Source: Candidatus Melainabacteria bacterium
Lineage (GTDB): Bacteria > Cyanobacteriota > Vampirovibrionia > Gastranaerophilales > Gastranaerophilaceae
Assembly (NCBI GenBank): GCA_022009935.1
Contig: CP091731.1
Span: 1,116,001 to 1,180,000, forward strand
DNA: 64,000 nucleotides
Direction: 5' to 3'
The notes beneath the pieces were generated by a model. The model did no database searches, had not been told where the DNA came from, and worked only from the letters and a program-made list of their open reading frames with translations. This document shows, piece after piece, positions 1 to 10,815 of this stretch. The translations under genes and the position numbers were made by a program. The stretch's first letter is position 1, and the number at the start of each line of letters is the position of its first letter.

Positions 1-319
1 TCTATTTTGATTAAAGTTAATCAAATCGGAACATTGTCTGAAACACTTGCTGCAATAAACATGGCTCAAAAAAGCAGGTTACACTGCAATTGCTTCACAC
101 CGCTCCGGTGAAACTGAAGACACATTTATTGCTGATTTGGCTGTTGCTTTAAACTGTGGCTTAATCAAAACAGGTTCAGCTTCTCGTTCTGACAGATTGG
201 CTAAATACAATCAGTTGATACGTATTGAACAAGAATTGGGTTCTGCCGCTAAATACCTTGGATTGAGTGCATTTAACGGACAAAACTCTTTATGTTCTTG
301 TGCTTGTGACTGCAAGTAA
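1..319 (+). CDS. eno: Enolase, C-terminal part (cut by window edge)
   Basis: Enolase converts 2-phosphoglycerate to phosphoenolpyruvate in glycolysis. The visible part is the last ~105 residues: the region around SHRSGETEDTFIADLAV, the KTGSASRSDRLAKYNQLIRI block with the conserved R-x-D-R and the C-terminal helix are diagnostic. The frame from base 1 breaks at the A run at 68-73 (one A too many) and resumes at once, so I read one gene. The tail is odd: after AFNGQNSL it ends CSCACDCK, four cysteines at alternating positions that ordinary enolases lack. A terminator follows the stop. Identity is very secure; the tail is read directly from the sequence. Confidence 0.95.
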
Positions 320-345
320 TAATAAATTTAATATTTATTAATGAG

Positions 346-385
346 AAAAAGCTAGACTTTTTTAAAAAGGTCTAGCTTTTTATAA
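346..385 (+). terminator. Rho-independent terminator after eno
   Basis: Inverted repeat AAAAAGCTAGAC / GTCTAGCTTTTT around an A/T loop, ending in a T run, 27 bases after the enolase stop. A-rich on the left arm, so it could also work on the minus strand. Confidence 0.8.
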
Positions 386-456
386 AATTTTACTTGACTA
401 ATAATTTTATTTGTTATACTTTAAGCCTGTGCTAATAAAATTTGGAGACTTTAATT

Positions 457-938
457 ATGAATACAATAGGATACAATGCATCAAGAAATTTTAATAAAAG
501 CTTGAACCAAAACATACAAAATGCTTCGATAAATCCGTCATTATTTAAATGTGCAAGTATAAATAATCAAAATGATGTATATGAGACAGCAAAAGTAACA
601 CCTTTTCAAAAAGCCAAATTTTTTTTAACAGACTTTTTTCCTCTTGTATGCCAAATTCAAAATGCCAAGACGAAATTTCACCTGTTATAGCAGAACAAAG
701 TGATACTTTGAGTCTCGATAGTAATTTACCAGCGGAAATTAATGAAAGACGTGATTTTACAAATATAAAAAAATCAAAATCAATTTTAATAGACAATCCA
801 GTACCACGAACAGATTATAATTTTACTCAGACATCTTCTCCTTATGATGAAACTTCTTGTTCAAGCTCACCATTTTATCCTCACAGTTATAATTCTAAAG
901 AAGAAATTATAAAAAATATATTTAAAACAATTATATAA
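457..938 (+). CDS. Hypothetical Asn/Ser-rich protein
   Basis: About 160 residues, not recognised. ATG 457 is chosen over the in-frame TTG at 442 because GGAG at 444-447 sits at the right distance from the ATG. It begins MNTIGYNASRNFNKS and is rich in N, S, K and I, with no signal peptide or membrane segment. The frame changes once between about 616 and 650, in T-rich sequence, and continues to the stop at 938. The next gene starts 18 bases later behind a good AGGAAAGG site, so the two are probably one operon of lineage-specific proteins. Confidence 0.5.
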
Positions 939-956
939 AAAAAGGAAAGGTCAAGC

Positions 957-1603
957 ATGAACTCGTTCACACTAACGACACAAAATACCTGCAAGATGCT
1001 AAGAAAAGCAAATTCATCTTTAACTTCAATTAAATTGAAAGATAGTGATATTAAAGTTATTGAAAATGCCAAAATATTGACTTCTACAATTAACCCTGTG
1101 AAGCCAAATAAAAAGGACGACAGTAAAGATTCTTTCAATTATCATTCATATTTAAACCATTATGATATTACTATGCCTTCAATAAGTGAAAATGGGATAA
1201 AAACAAAAGATAACCCGCTTGTTGAAACTGCAAAAACAATATTTACTCAAATGAAAAGTTTTATGGATTTAAACAAATATCAACTCAAACTGGATAAATC
1301 AACACTTCCTAGGTTGTTGATGCTGGAAAGTTCAAAAAACCAAACCGATTTTTTAAAATAGATGATTGCCGCAACGCTTCTGACTTAAATTCGGAAATTA
1401 CGTTTGTTAAAGATAATTTTGAAGAAGATTTGTCTTTCCAAGATGACTTTTCACAAAATAGTCAAAATCCTATAAGCAATCATCCAGCGCTTCGTCGCTC
1501 TAAAACATTATCAACTGTTGAATTACAAAATTATTTAGATGAAGTAAAAACTCTAACTTCTACCCAAGATGAAAATGACGATTTTTTGAGTTGCTTTAAA
1601 TAA
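957..1603 (+). CDS. Hypothetical protein
   Basis: About 215 residues, no recognised domain. The start has an AGGAAAGG ribosome site seven bases upstream. Composition is polar, with long helical stretches such as FTQMKSFMDLNKYQLKLDKS. The frame breaks at the T run near 1345-1357 and resumes, giving an acidic C-terminus (DNFEEDLSFQDDFSQ) and a final CFK. Its stop overlaps the priA stop on the other strand by a few bases, so the two genes converge with no terminator between them. Confidence 0.5.
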
Positions 1604-4072
1604 TATCATAAGGGTCAATGTCAATAGTTAATTTTATATCATTTGGGATTTTTATAGACTTAATAAAAGTGCCAATAATATTATGCCCTTTTTCACCTAA
1701 TTTATTTTTTATTAAAATATGATAACGATATTGTTCTCTTTAATCGAGGAATTATGCAAGGGTTTGGCCAAGAATTTGGATATAATCCGACAATGATTTA
1801 CTTTCAATAATTTTGGAAAACCTGAAAGCTATTTCATTGATGGCTCTATTTACCATTAAATTATTAGTTGAAGAAAGAATAATGCGAACAAGCTGACTAA
1901 AAGGCGGATAGTCAAAAGCTTCACGTGTTTCAATCTCAGTTTGATAAAAATCAGAATAAGATTGATTTGAAGCGGCTTCAATCACAAAAAAATCGGGGTT
2001 GAAGGTTTGGAAATAGACATTTCCTTCGCTATCACCGCGACCTGAGCGACCTGCAAGCTGAGTCAAAAGCTGAAAACCACGCTCTTGAGCTTTATAATCC
2101 GGCAAAGTGAAACATAAATCAGCCTGTATCATTGCAGATAACGTTACATTTTTGTTATCAATTCCTTTACCTATCATTTGGGTACCTATAAGAATATCGA
2201 TATTTCCTTTTTCAAATTCGTTCAGGATAAAAATGTGTTCATTTTTTTTGTCATAACATCGCTGTCAATCCTTGCAATTTTAGCATCTTTGAAAAGTTTT
2301 GAAGCAATAATTTCAACTCTTTGAGTGCCAAATCCTGAAGGTTTAAGCGCGTTTGAACCACAACTTGGGCAAATGTCCGGCATTTTTTCACTGTATCCGC
2401 ACCAGTGACATTTTAAAAGATTGTCATTTGCATGGTAAATCAAAGGAATGTCACAATTTTTGCATTTTATCACCTCTCCGCAAGCAAGGCATTGAATTGA
2501 TGTTGCAAATCCTCGACGATTAATAAGCAAAATGACTTGTTTTTTTTTGACTTAAAGTATTTTCGATTGCCTTAATAAGTGGTATTGAAAAGAAACCGCC
2601 TTTTGTTTTGAACATTTCTTCTCTCATATCAATAATATTAACTTTAGCCATTTTTGCATTGTTAAATCGAGTTTTAAGGCAAAAAATATTATTAGTATTT
2701 TTCGTTTCATAATATGTTTCAACACTTGGCGTTGCACTTCCCAAAAGCAAATTTATCTCATATATTTTAGCAAGTTTCTTTGCAACGACAATAGCGTTAT
2801 ATCTTGGCGATGGGTTAGTTTGTTTATAAGAACTTTCATGCTCTTCATCAATAATTATCAATCCTAAATTTTTTATAGGCGCAAAAACAGCTGACCGAAC
2901 TCCTACAAGTATTCTTATTTCATCATTATTAATCTTTTGCCAAATGTCATACTTTTCTCCCTCGCTTATTGAGCTATGCCATATTGCAACAACATTTTTA
3001 TCAAATTTTCTAATCAATCGTTTTAGAATTTGAGAAGCAAGTGCAATTTCCGGCAACAAAAACATAACGTTTTTACCACTTTTCAAGGTGTCGTCAATAA
3101 GTTTAAAATAAATTTCTGTTTTTCCGCTTCCCGTAATTCCGTGAAGTAAAATAGGGTCAAAATTGTAATCAGAACTTGTAAATTTTTGGCTAATTTTTTC
3201 ATAGACCCTCATGTTGTTGTTGGTTTAACTCAAATAATGGTTCCTTTTCAATGTCCTTAAACACACTTAAAGCATCGCGAAAAACATTAACTTCACAAGT
3301 TTCAACAAGTTTTAACTCCACAAGTTTTTTTATTGTAGCATTTGACGTTTTAAACCTCTCACAAAGTTCACTTAAAGTTAAATTCGGAGTTTCCCTCATT
3401 TGTTCAAGTATTTCTTTGTGTCGTTTAGTTATTTTAATAGCAGCATCAAAATTTTCATTAATGCGATAAACAGTTTTTGTTTTTGCTTTTTGTTTTTCAT
3501 TTTCTATTTCGTATTTAACCGAAATCAAATTGTGTCTTTTGAGTTTGGCAATGATTTTTGAAAATTCAGTACTTTTTAACTTCAACCTTTTTGCAAAGTT
3601 GTGGCTTTTATTTTGTGTTCTTCTTCAAGTTTTAGCAAATCTAAAAACCTATTTTCAAAAAGGTTATACCTAGCTTTATCATAATCAAAATTATTTAAAA
3701 AAATCATTTTGCAAGGTTGTTTCAGAAATTCAAGTGGCAAAGCGGTTTCAAGCACATCTTTTATATCACAAATATAATAATTTGAAACCCATTCCAAAAA
3801 TTTTAAATATTTTAAATCAAAAAGCGGATTTTTTGAAACAACATCAATAATTTTTTTTGCATTAATGCCTTCATCAAGATAATTGGAAAACCCGACAACA
3901 AAAGCACAAACAACCCCAAAACTGCCAAAAGGTACGACAACACAAGTGCCTATTTCAAGTTTATTTTCAAGATTGTCAGGTATTAAGTAACTAAAAGTTC
4001 TCGTTCCATGTTTTTAACATCCACAAGAACGAGAGCATATTTATAATTATTAATATTTAAAGTTTTATTCAT
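1596..4072 (-). CDS. priA: Primosomal protein N' (replication restart helicase)
   Basis: PriA reloads the replicative helicase at stalled forks; it is a superfamily 2 ATPase. About 825 residues, normal for the family. In order: N-terminal DNA-binding domain (TFSYLIPDNL, VVVPFGSFGVV), winged helix, Walker A GITGSGKTE, DEEH box (LIIIDEEHESSYKQ), an eight-cysteine zinc region (CLACGEVIKCKNC, CHWCGYSEK, CPSCGS) and motif VI LAGRSGRGD, ending IDIDPYDII. ATG 4072 overlaps the stop of the upstream PC4-like gene, indicating translational coupling. The frame breaks about six times (near 4005, 3590, 3205, 2525, 2220, 1750), mostly in T/A runs. Because the enzyme is nearly universal and every motif survives, I read these as sequence errors. 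Confidence 0.93.
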
Positions 4073-4304
4073 CACCCAAGCCGTCAAGTTCGCCAATTGC
4101 AACTTCAATAGCTTCTTTCAGAACAGACAAATGATTTGGCGAAACAGTCACTCCTTTTTTTGTAGGCAACCAACTTGCACCATCATCTGTTGTGTAAAAT
4201 ATTCTTAAATCTAAATACTTTTTCCCCTTATACTCTTTTACGGCAATTTGAAGTTGTTCTGTTGAGCTACGTTCTATTGTTGATATAAGTTTATTATCAC
4301 TCAT
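4065..4304 (-). CDS. PC4/p15-like ssDNA-binding protein
   Basis: 79 residues, intact. Resembles the transcriptional coactivator PC4 fold (bacterial YdbC-like), which binds single-stranded DNA as a dimer: LQIAVKEYKGKKYLDLRIFY, then a GASWLPTKKGVTVSP strand pair, and the C-terminal helix HLSVLKEAIEVAIGEL. Its stop overlaps the priA start, so a single-strand binder and a fork-restart helicase are co-translated; a shared role in replication or repair is plausible but inferred. Confidence 0.75.
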   Translation of the reverse strand: MSDNKLISTIERSSTEQLQIAVKEYKGKKYLDLRIFYTTDDGASWLPTKKGVTVSPNHLSVLKEAIEVAIGELDGLGDE

Positions 4305-4363
4305 AAAAAATCTATTCCTTTTAAATTACTTCTACCATAAAAAGTATAACATAGAAATAAAAA

Positions 4364-4708
4364 TTATAGATGACCGGTATGACCACGTTTAACTACTACT
4401 TGGCCATTTTCAATTGCATCATATAATGCAGCTTTATTTTTTACTTCTTTACTTATTCTTTGGTCATTCATAATATCTTCACCTAATGTAGGACGTTTTT
4501 TAGGGTCTGTGATATTCCCATTCCACAACATATCAACCATTAATTTTAATTGTTGATTTTTATAGTTATAATATGCATCCTGAACATCTTGAGCTCTTTG
4601 TTGCATATTATTAGCAGCTCTTGGAACACCATTGTTTGCAATTCTTTGAGCATTGCCTCGCATACCAAATCCTTGCATTTTTGGTGTCAAATTTAAATTA
4701 ACTTTCAT
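4364..4708 (-). CDS. Hypothetical protein with N-terminal FG motif
   Basis: 114 residues, intact, function unknown. The start has AGGAA upstream. The N-terminus MKVNLNLTPKMQGFGMRGNA carries an F-G-M motif also seen in the gene at 14331 (PSFGMKM) and, as RFG, in the gene at 25012. The middle is helical and polar (QQRAQDVQDAYYNYKNQQLK), and the C-terminus is basic (VVVKRGHTGHL). No signal peptide or membrane segment. Confidence 0.55.
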   Translation of the reverse strand: MKVNLNLTPKMQGFGMRGNAQRIANNGVPRAANNMQQRAQDVQDAYYNYKNQQLKLMVDMLWNGNITDPKKRPTLGEDIMNDQRISKEVKNKAALYDAIENGQVVVKRGHTGHL

Positions 4709-4821
4709 TTTTAAAATATTCCTTTCTATTTTACATTACATCTATTTTTGTAACATAAAATATATTATATGTAAAGAATAATATTTATATAATTTAAAGA
4801 AACTTAATAATAAATTTTATT

Positions 4822-6092
4822 TTATGATTTAAAATATTCGTTATATATTTTCATAGAGCAATATTGACCGCACATTGTGCAAGGTTTGCCGTTGTCGATT
4901 TTGTCAAAAACGCATTTGTCAATGGCATATTTTGCTTGGTTTGTCCAATCGAGGTTTTTACGAGCAATACTCATGTTTTGGTCACGTTCAATGGCTTTTT
5001 CAATACCTCGACCGATATCTGCGGCGTGAGCTGCTATTTTACTTGCGATTATACCTTCTCGAACTTCTTTTTACATTTGGCAAACCTAAGTGTTCAGCCG
5101 GTGTAACGTAACACAAGAAATCGGCACCATGAATTGCAGCAAGTGTTCCTCCAATAGCTGAAGTAATGTGGTCATAGCCTGGTGCAATGTCTGTTACCAA
5201 TGGTCAAAGCACATACAAAGGAGCATTGTCTGTCAAAACTTTTATTGTTTCTATCATTGAAGGGATTTTATTTATTGGGACATGTCCCGGACCTTCAACC
5301 ATTGTTTGAACACCATAATCACGGGCACGTTTCACAAGTTCACCCAAAATTATTGTTTCAGCAACTTGTGCACGGTCGCCGGCATCAGCAATACACCCTG
5401 GGCGCAAGCCATCGCCAAGTGACAATGTACAATCATAAGTGCGAGCGATTTCAAGAAGCTCGTCATAATATTCATATAAAGGATTTTCCTTGCCTGTTGT
5501 CTTTATCCAACAAGCAAGCATTGAACCGCCACGGCTTACAATATCGCATATACGACCTTGTTTTTCCAACTGTTCTACTACAAATTTTGTAACACCACAG
5601 TGAACGGTTATAAAATCGACACCATCTTTGCATTGTTTTTCAATATCTGAAAAAAACTTATCTTTGCTTAATTTTGAAATATCACGAAACTCATCCAATG
5701 CTTCTTTTCCTGCTTGATAAATTGGAACTGTTCCTATTGGAAGCTTTGTTGAAGCAATTATTCTACGACGTACATCATCAATATCAGCACCTGTTGACAA
5801 ATCCATAAGAACATCAGCGCCTGTTGTTTCAATAATTTTAACCTTATCAAGTTCTTCATTTAATGAACTTCTTTCAAGCGACGTACCAATATTTGCATTT
5901 ATTTTAACACTTACACCATTACCAACTGCTGTAGGGATTACATCTTTACGGGTATTGTTTTTTAATATTACAAGTGAACCGTTAGCTACATTTTTTAAGA
6001 CTTTATTTTTACAAATGCCTTCTTTTTTGAGCAACATATTCCATTTCACTTGTCAAATTGCCGTTTTTTGCTTCGATTAGCTGTGTCGTCAT
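4822..6092 (-). CDS. thiC: Phosphomethylpyrimidine synthase (ThiC)
   Basis: Radical SAM enzyme that turns aminoimidazole ribotide into HMP phosphate for thiamine synthesis. About 423 residues, the short form common in anaerobes. Landmarks: EMEYVAQKEGI near the N-terminus, GADVLMDLSTGADI, FITVHCGV, SRGGSMLACW, SLGDGLRPGC, VEGPGHVPINKI, and the C-terminal cluster motif CTMCGQYCSMK (C-x2-C-x3-C; E. coli has x4). ATG 6092 has GGGAG upstream. Frames break near 6022, 5204 and 5070, the first and last in A runs. No TPP riboswitch is visible in the 123 bases upstream. It lies downstream of sepF on the same strand. Confidence 0.95.
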
Positions 6093-6133
6093 TTAATATA
6101 ACTCCCTTATTTAAATTTTACCTTAAATCATTA

Positions 6134-6162
6134 GTTGAATGAAGCTTAAAGCCTCATTCAAC
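6134..6162 (-). other. Stem-loop between sepF and thiC
   Basis: Perfect 9-bp arms GTTGAATGA / TCATTCAAC with two inner GC pairs. No T run follows on either strand, so it is not a classical terminator; it may process or attenuate the sepF-thiC transcript. It does not resemble a TPP riboswitch. Confidence 0.5.
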
Positions 6163-6215
6163 CATAAAACTCTCTTCTATATTATAAACTACTCCCCTAA
6201 TTCGTTAATATAAAA

Positions 6216-6729
6216 TTATAACGATTGATTCCAAATAGCATCACTTATTGTAGTTTTTGTTTTTTGGATAGAATCAGATGCTAGATTTACATTGTTTGGA
6301 GTGAAGATAAATACAGAATCACCAATTTTTTGTTGGTTTCCACATAATGCATGAGCAGCGCCACATAGAAAGTCAACAATTCTCACTGATTGTTCTTTAT
6401 CCAATAAATGAAGGTTTAATAAAACTGTTTTTCTATCTTTTAAATGTTTAATTATTTGAGCAGCATCATTATATGCACGAGGTTCACAAACCATAACTTC
6501 GTGTCCGTTTCTCATAATCGGCAAATCAACAACTTTGCTTTGAGTATTATCAAAAGATTTATTATTAGGTTGACTGTGATATTTTGGACTTAAAGCATAA
6601 TTCCCATCTGTTGGATATTCCATATTTGATGCTTCATCTTCTAAATCACCAAAAATGTCTTCATTATTATTTTTTTCAAATCCTGCTGTTAAAAAAATCT
6701 ACTAAAGATTTTATTTTATCAGATACCAT
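6216..6729 (-). CDS. sepF: Cell division protein SepF
   Basis: SepF polymerises and tethers FtsZ to the membrane. About 171 residues: an N-terminal stretch MVSDKIKSLVDFF (the membrane-binding helix), an acidic linker, then the SepF domain with VMVCEPRAYNDAAQIIKHL, RIVDFLCGAAHALCGN and IFTPNNV. ATG 6729 is preceded by AAAGGAG. The frame breaks once at the T run near 6690 (one T too many). It follows yggS closely, the usual order in cyanobacteria and Gram-positives. Confidence 0.93.
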
Positions 6730-6765
6730 TGTCACCTTCATTCTCCTTTATAACTTAATTTTTCT

Positions 6766-7425
6766 TTAATCAAATATTTTTTTACCTAACCGAATTATCG
6801 TTGAGCCACATTTTACTGCTTCCAAATAATCTTGACTCATTCCCATTGATAATTCTTCTATACTGTCTTCATATTTTGAGTTTAACTCAAATTTTAGCTT
6901 TTTAACTCCATCAAATAGAGCATATAATTCATTTTCACTCATACATTTGGGTGCCATAGTCATCAAACCTTCTATTTTGACATTTTTTAATTTTTGTATT
7001 TCGGGATAAGCTTCAAACAGTCCTTCCACACTAAACCCTGTTTTGCTTTCTTCTTTTGCATAATTAACCTGCAAAAGTATCTTTTGACATTTGTTTATAG
7101 CTTTTGCTTCAACATCTATCTTTTGTGCAAGCTTTAAACTATCAACCGAATGTATGATATCAAAATATTTTACTGCTTTTTTGACTTTATTACTTTGCAA
7201 ATGACCAATCAAATGAAATGTTGAGTCGTCTCTTATATTTTGTGGCAAACTTTCGATTTTGTTTATGGCATCCAACACTTTGTTTTCACCAAAATCTCGC
7301 AAACCAACATCATAAGCTTCAATTAGTCTATCAACGCCATAATACTTTGTGACAGCTATTATTTTTACTTGTGAATGTGCAAGTTGTTGTCTTATTTGTT
7401 CTATATTTTCTTTTATATTACTCAT
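6766..7425 (-). CDS. yggS: PLP homeostasis protein YggS/PLPBP
   Basis: 219 residues, intact. PLP-binding single-domain TIM barrel that manages free pyridoxal phosphate; not a racemase itself. Landmarks: IIAVTKYYG with the PLP lysine (about K27), DFGENKV, FHLIGHLQSNKVKKA, HSVDSLKLAQKI, GLMTMAPKC, ELSMGMSQDYLEAV and STIIRLGKKIF. First gene of the minus-strand yggS-sepF-thiC group, with a strong promoter just upstream. Confidence 0.95.
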   Translation of the reverse strand: MSNIKENIEQIRQQLAHSQVKIIAVTKYYGVDRLIEAYDVGLRDFGENKVLDAINKIESLPQNIRDDSTFHLIGHLQSNKVKKAVKYFDIIHSVDSLKLAQKIDVEAKAINKCQKILLQVNYAKEESKTGFSVEGLFEAYPEIQKLKNVKIEGLMTMAPKCMSENELYALFDGVKKLKFELNSKYEDSIEELSMGMSQDYLEAVKCGSTIIRLGKKIFD

Positions 7426-7443
7426 ATTATTTAATACATTTTA

Positions 7444-7471
7444 ATTATAACAGCTAATACTTATCTGACAA
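7444..7471 (-). promoter_or_regulatory. Sigma-70-type promoter for yggS-sepF-thiC
   Basis: On the minus strand TTGTCA, 16 bases, TATAAT, about 20 bases before the yggS ATG. Close to consensus at both boxes. Confidence 0.65.
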
Positions 7472-7492
7472 CGGTTTTTGCTTTTTTATTTT

Positions 7493-7535
7493 AAACCGCG
7501 AAAAACCATGTTAATCATGGTTTTTCGCGGTTTTT
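7493..7535. terminator. Strong bidirectional hairpin terminator
   Basis: Perfect 18-bp stem, AAACCGCGAAAAACCATG with its exact reverse complement around a TTAAT loop, then TTTTT on the plus strand. It insulates the yggS promoter region from the plus-strand side. Confidence 0.8.
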
Positions 7536-7678
7536 AAATTCTTAATTTATTTTAATATTTGCTTAAATTTTCTTAATATTTCACTTTTTTACCTATATTT
7601 TCAATATTTTCCATGACACAACATCCGATGGCATGGGTTTTTCTATTTTTATTTGTTTAAATAATTAAACAAAAGTTA

Positions 7679-7757
7679 AACCGCGTTGGTAAATGATATC
7701 CAAAATTGAACGCGCAATAGCCCGCCTTATAAAAACACGCCCGTTAGGGCGAAACTA
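7679..7757 (+). repeat. Diverged copy of the dispersed repeat family
   Basis: Contains ACCGCGTTGGTAAATGA, TTGAACGCGCAATAGCCCG, CTTATAAAA and CACGCCCGTTAGGGCGAAAC, matching in order the modules found between the flagellar genes. Same orientation as the gene that follows 60 bases downstream. Confidence 0.7.
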
Positions 7758-7816
7758 AATATGTTTTTTATCGACACAGCCTTGAAAAACATTATGATTA
7801 AGATTATTATATATGT

Positions 7817-8776
7817 ATGACTATCGTTAAAAGACTTTTATCTTTTCATAAGGTTAAAACCGGCGATTGTACCGGTTATAATAATTCTCGAAAATTTCCA
7901 AATATTTTTTTATATTGGATTAATGCTCTTATGCCAATAAATTTAAAATTCATGGAAGAAGTTTATATTGCTTGTGACAGTAAAAATATAAAATCACTTA
8001 TTTCAATTAAACCGATTAACCACAATAATAAACGTTTTGAAATTGTTAAGTTTTATCTGGACAATGATAGCAACACAAAAGGCAAGCTGCTTATGGATTA
8101 TGTTGTGTCAAAGTTTGCCGCAAAAGGTGTAATCAGTTTTACAGCATACGTTGATGAAAATAAACTTGATGTTATAAATCTTTTTTCAAATAGCTGTGGA
8201 TTTCGCAATTTTTCATCACACCAATTCTATAAAGTAAATAAAGAAAATTTTGATGAAACAAAGACATTTGATGATATTTATATAGAAAAATCAAAAAACA
8301 TAACCGCAAAAAACATTGCACAACTTTACAATGAAAGCCTTCAACCCTATTTTAGATTGCCTTTGGAAAAATCACACAACGAGTTTAAAAATTGTGTTTT
8401 TGATATATTTAAAAATAATACTTTTATTTTTAATATTTACAACAAAAACAACAACGAACTTTGCGGATTTATTAGACTTTTAACTTATGATAATTTAAAT
8501 TATATTATGGACATGACTTTGCTTAATCCATTTTGCCACAATTTTGAACGTATTCTAGCTTATTGTTACAAATTTTTAGACAGCAGATTTAAAAATTTTA
8601 ATTTGATATTCAAAAATAAAAAATATCAGATAAATTCAAACTTTTTCGAAGACTATTTTAAAGAAAACAAAATAAATATGGTATATCGTGAAATCGTTCT
8701 TGTCAAAGATTATTTCAACTATATCAAAGAAAATAATGAAACAAAAATCCAAAATTCAAAAAATTATATTCTTTAA
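7817..8776 (+). CDS. GNAT-like acetyltransferase, possible
   Basis: 319 residues, intact. The N-terminal half has the strand-helix pattern of a GNAT fold (IVKFYLDNDSNTKGKLLMDY, then VISFTAYVDENKLDVINLF and GFRNFSSHQFYKV); the second half could be a second, more degenerate copy (FIFNIYNKNNNELCGFIRLL). The acetyl-CoA loop is not clear, so the substrate and even activity are uncertain. Starts 60 bases after a dispersed repeat. It converges with the minus-strand gene ending at 8782. Confidence 0.45.
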   Translation: MTIVKRLLSFHKVKTGDCTGYNNSRKFPNIFLYWINALMPINLKFMEEVYIACDSKNIKSLISIKPINHNNKRFEIVKFYLDNDSNTKGKLLMDYVVSKFAAKGVISFTAYVDENKLDVINLFSNSCGFRNFSSHQFYKVNKENFDETKTFDDIYIEKSKNITAKNIAQLYNESLQPYFRLPLEKSHNEFKNCVFDIFKNNTFIFNIYNKNNNELCGFIRLLTYDNLNYIMDMTLLNPFCHNFERILAYCYKFLDSRFKNFNLIFKNKKYQINSNFFEDYFKENKINMVYREIVLVKDYFNYIKENNETKIQNSKNYIL

Positions 8777-8781
8777 CGATA

Positions 8782-9751
8782 TTAATCAGAACCCGGCTTT
8801 TTAATTTCATCATTGCTATTATCTTTGTTATCAAACAGGTTTTGCATAGCAATGTTGGCACCATTTAAAACTATAAGTTTTTTTAGACTAAAAAAATATT
8901 TTGTCCTAAAGTTTTAAAAATGTTATTTTTCATATTTTTGGGCAATAAATTGGTTGACAATAAAATTTTTCCGAATATATTATTTTGGGTAAGTTGGCAA
9001 ACAAGTTCAAAACCAATTGCCATACTTACTTTATTTAGACCGATATGAAGTTTACTCTCTTTGTCTAAAGCATTCTTTTTGACATCGTTATAAGCTTCTT
9101 TAAAATCATTTAGTTTTATACTTTGGCAACATAAACTTCTATATAACATATGTGGAGTTGAGGGGAAAATCTCATCCTGAAAAGGAGCGTTAGCTCTATT
9201 TTCAAACACGTTTTTTGCTCTTTGACCAACATCTGAAAATCTATTTTTCATATCTTTAAAACAACCGAAATAACTGTCACCACAAACATCATCATCATTT
9301 GAAAATGCAACGTATTGTTGAATTTCATCTTCAGATTTTAAAGTTTCTTTTGTTTTTGAATACAATTCTTTTGTCTTTTTTAAAATTTTATCTTTATATT
9401 GAGTAATTTCAAAAATTCCCCAATTTACAAACAATAAAGCAATGATATTATTTAAACCGGTTAAAAATAGTTTGTTATAATTTAATTGTATTTTTTTGTA
9501 GTGCCGTTATCATGTTCGTTAGTTTCTTTTTTATTTCCATAGGCAGCTTTATTACGTTCTTTTATCTTTTGATGAGCTTTACCGGTGAATGTTGCCACAA
9601 TACCGCTTTTTGAAGCTTCTGCGATGAGTTTTTGGGAAAAAAATAAAGGAAGAACATTTTGTATTGTTTCATTACTAAAACTAATGTTTCTGTGAGTTAA
9701 TTTTTTGGCAGAGCCATTAATCATCCTTACAGATGATATTCTTGATAACAT
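8782..9751 (-). CDS. Hypothetical protein
   Basis: About 323 residues after joining three frames (breaks at the A run near 9490 and the T run near 8890). The N-terminus MLSRISSVRMINGSAKK is basic, followed by a hydrophobic stretch LFLTGLNNIIALLFVNWGIF and a Lys-rich helical region (KDKILKKTKELYSKTKETLK). No family recognised. Ends KKPGSD, converging with the gene ending at 8776. Confidence 0.4.
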
Positions 9752-9816
9752 AGGCTATTCCTTAATTATTCCAAACTACTTATATAGTATCATTTTTTAT
9801 AAAGTTTGTAAATAAA

Positions 9817-10815
9817 TTATTTTAAATTTGCAACAATTGCTTGAACAAATTCACTGGTTGTAGCATTACCACCTAAATCACGAGTTAAAACTTTACCTTC
9901 ATCAAAAACTTTGTATAAAGCATTTTTAATGTTATTTGCAGCTTCGTTTTCATCCATATATTCAAGCATAAGAATGCCACTTCTTAAAAGTGCGGTAGGA
10001 TTGGCAATATTTTTCCCTGCAATGTCAGGAGCACTTCCGTGAACGGCTTCAAATACAGCATAATCTTTACCAATGTTTGCCCCGGAGCAACACCAAGCCC
10101 CCGACAAGCCCCGATGTCAAATCTGATACAATATCGCCATATAAATTGGGCAAAACCATTACATCAAACTGATTTGGGTTTATGACAAGTTGCATGCAAG
10201 CATTATCCACAAGGATTTCATTATATTCGATTTTGTTTTCGTATTCTTTTGCAACTTCTCGTACACATTCCAAAAACAATCCGTCAGTCAATTTGCAAAT
10301 GTTGGCTTTGTAACGGCTGTAACTTTTTTCGGCTGTTTTTTATGGCATAATCAAAAGCATATTTTCCAATTCGCATTGAAGCATCTCGTGTAATTATTTT
10401 TATTGACTCAAATGTGTTATCGTCGATTTTTCGTTCAATACCTGCATATAAATCTTCTGTATTTTCTCTTATAACGGTTATATCGACATTTTCGTATCGT
10501 GTTTTTATGTTGTTTAAATTTTTAGCCTCACGAACAGAAGCATATAAATCAAGTTCTTTTCTTAAAGCCACATTTACACTTCTAAAGCCTTTGCCAATTG
10601 GTGTTGTACAAGGTGCTTTAAGTGCTATTTTATTTTTCTTTATACTTTCAATGACCTCACAAGGCAAAGGAGTGCCATATTCTTTAACAGCATCCAAACC
10701 TGCAAGTTGAACCTCCAAATTAATTTTTACATTTGCTTTTTTCAAACACTTTTAAACAAGCATCAGCAATTTCAGATTCAATGCCATCACCTTTAATCAA
10801 TGTAACCGTTTTCAT
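9817..10815 (-). CDS. NAD-dependent isocitrate/isopropylmalate dehydrogenase family
   Basis: Beta-decarboxylating dehydrogenase, about 333 residues. Landmarks: MKTVTLIKGDGI, KAPCTTPIGKGFRSVN, VIRENTEDLYAGIE, VTAVTKANICKLTDGLF, LPNLYGDIVSDLTSGLVGG, EAVHGSAPDIAGK. RENTEDLYAGIE is typical of NAD isocitrate dehydrogenases and archaeal-type enzymes; leucine-pathway LeuB usually differs there. It overlaps the small aconitase-family subunit by ATGA and follows the large one, so the operon makes either the LeuC-LeuD-LeuB branch or an aconitase-IDH pair giving 2-oxoglutarate. Frames break near 10290 and 10090. Confidence 0.85.

Noticed and set aside
5182..5592. Long plus-strand ORF opposite thiC
   Set aside because: Antisense shadow of a well-conserved ThiC coding region; His/Leu-rich translation with no start signal or family.
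6093..6215. TPP riboswitch upstream of thiC
   Set aside because: No CUGAGA-type or other TPP-aptamer conserved bases on the minus strand; only a simple stem-loop is present.
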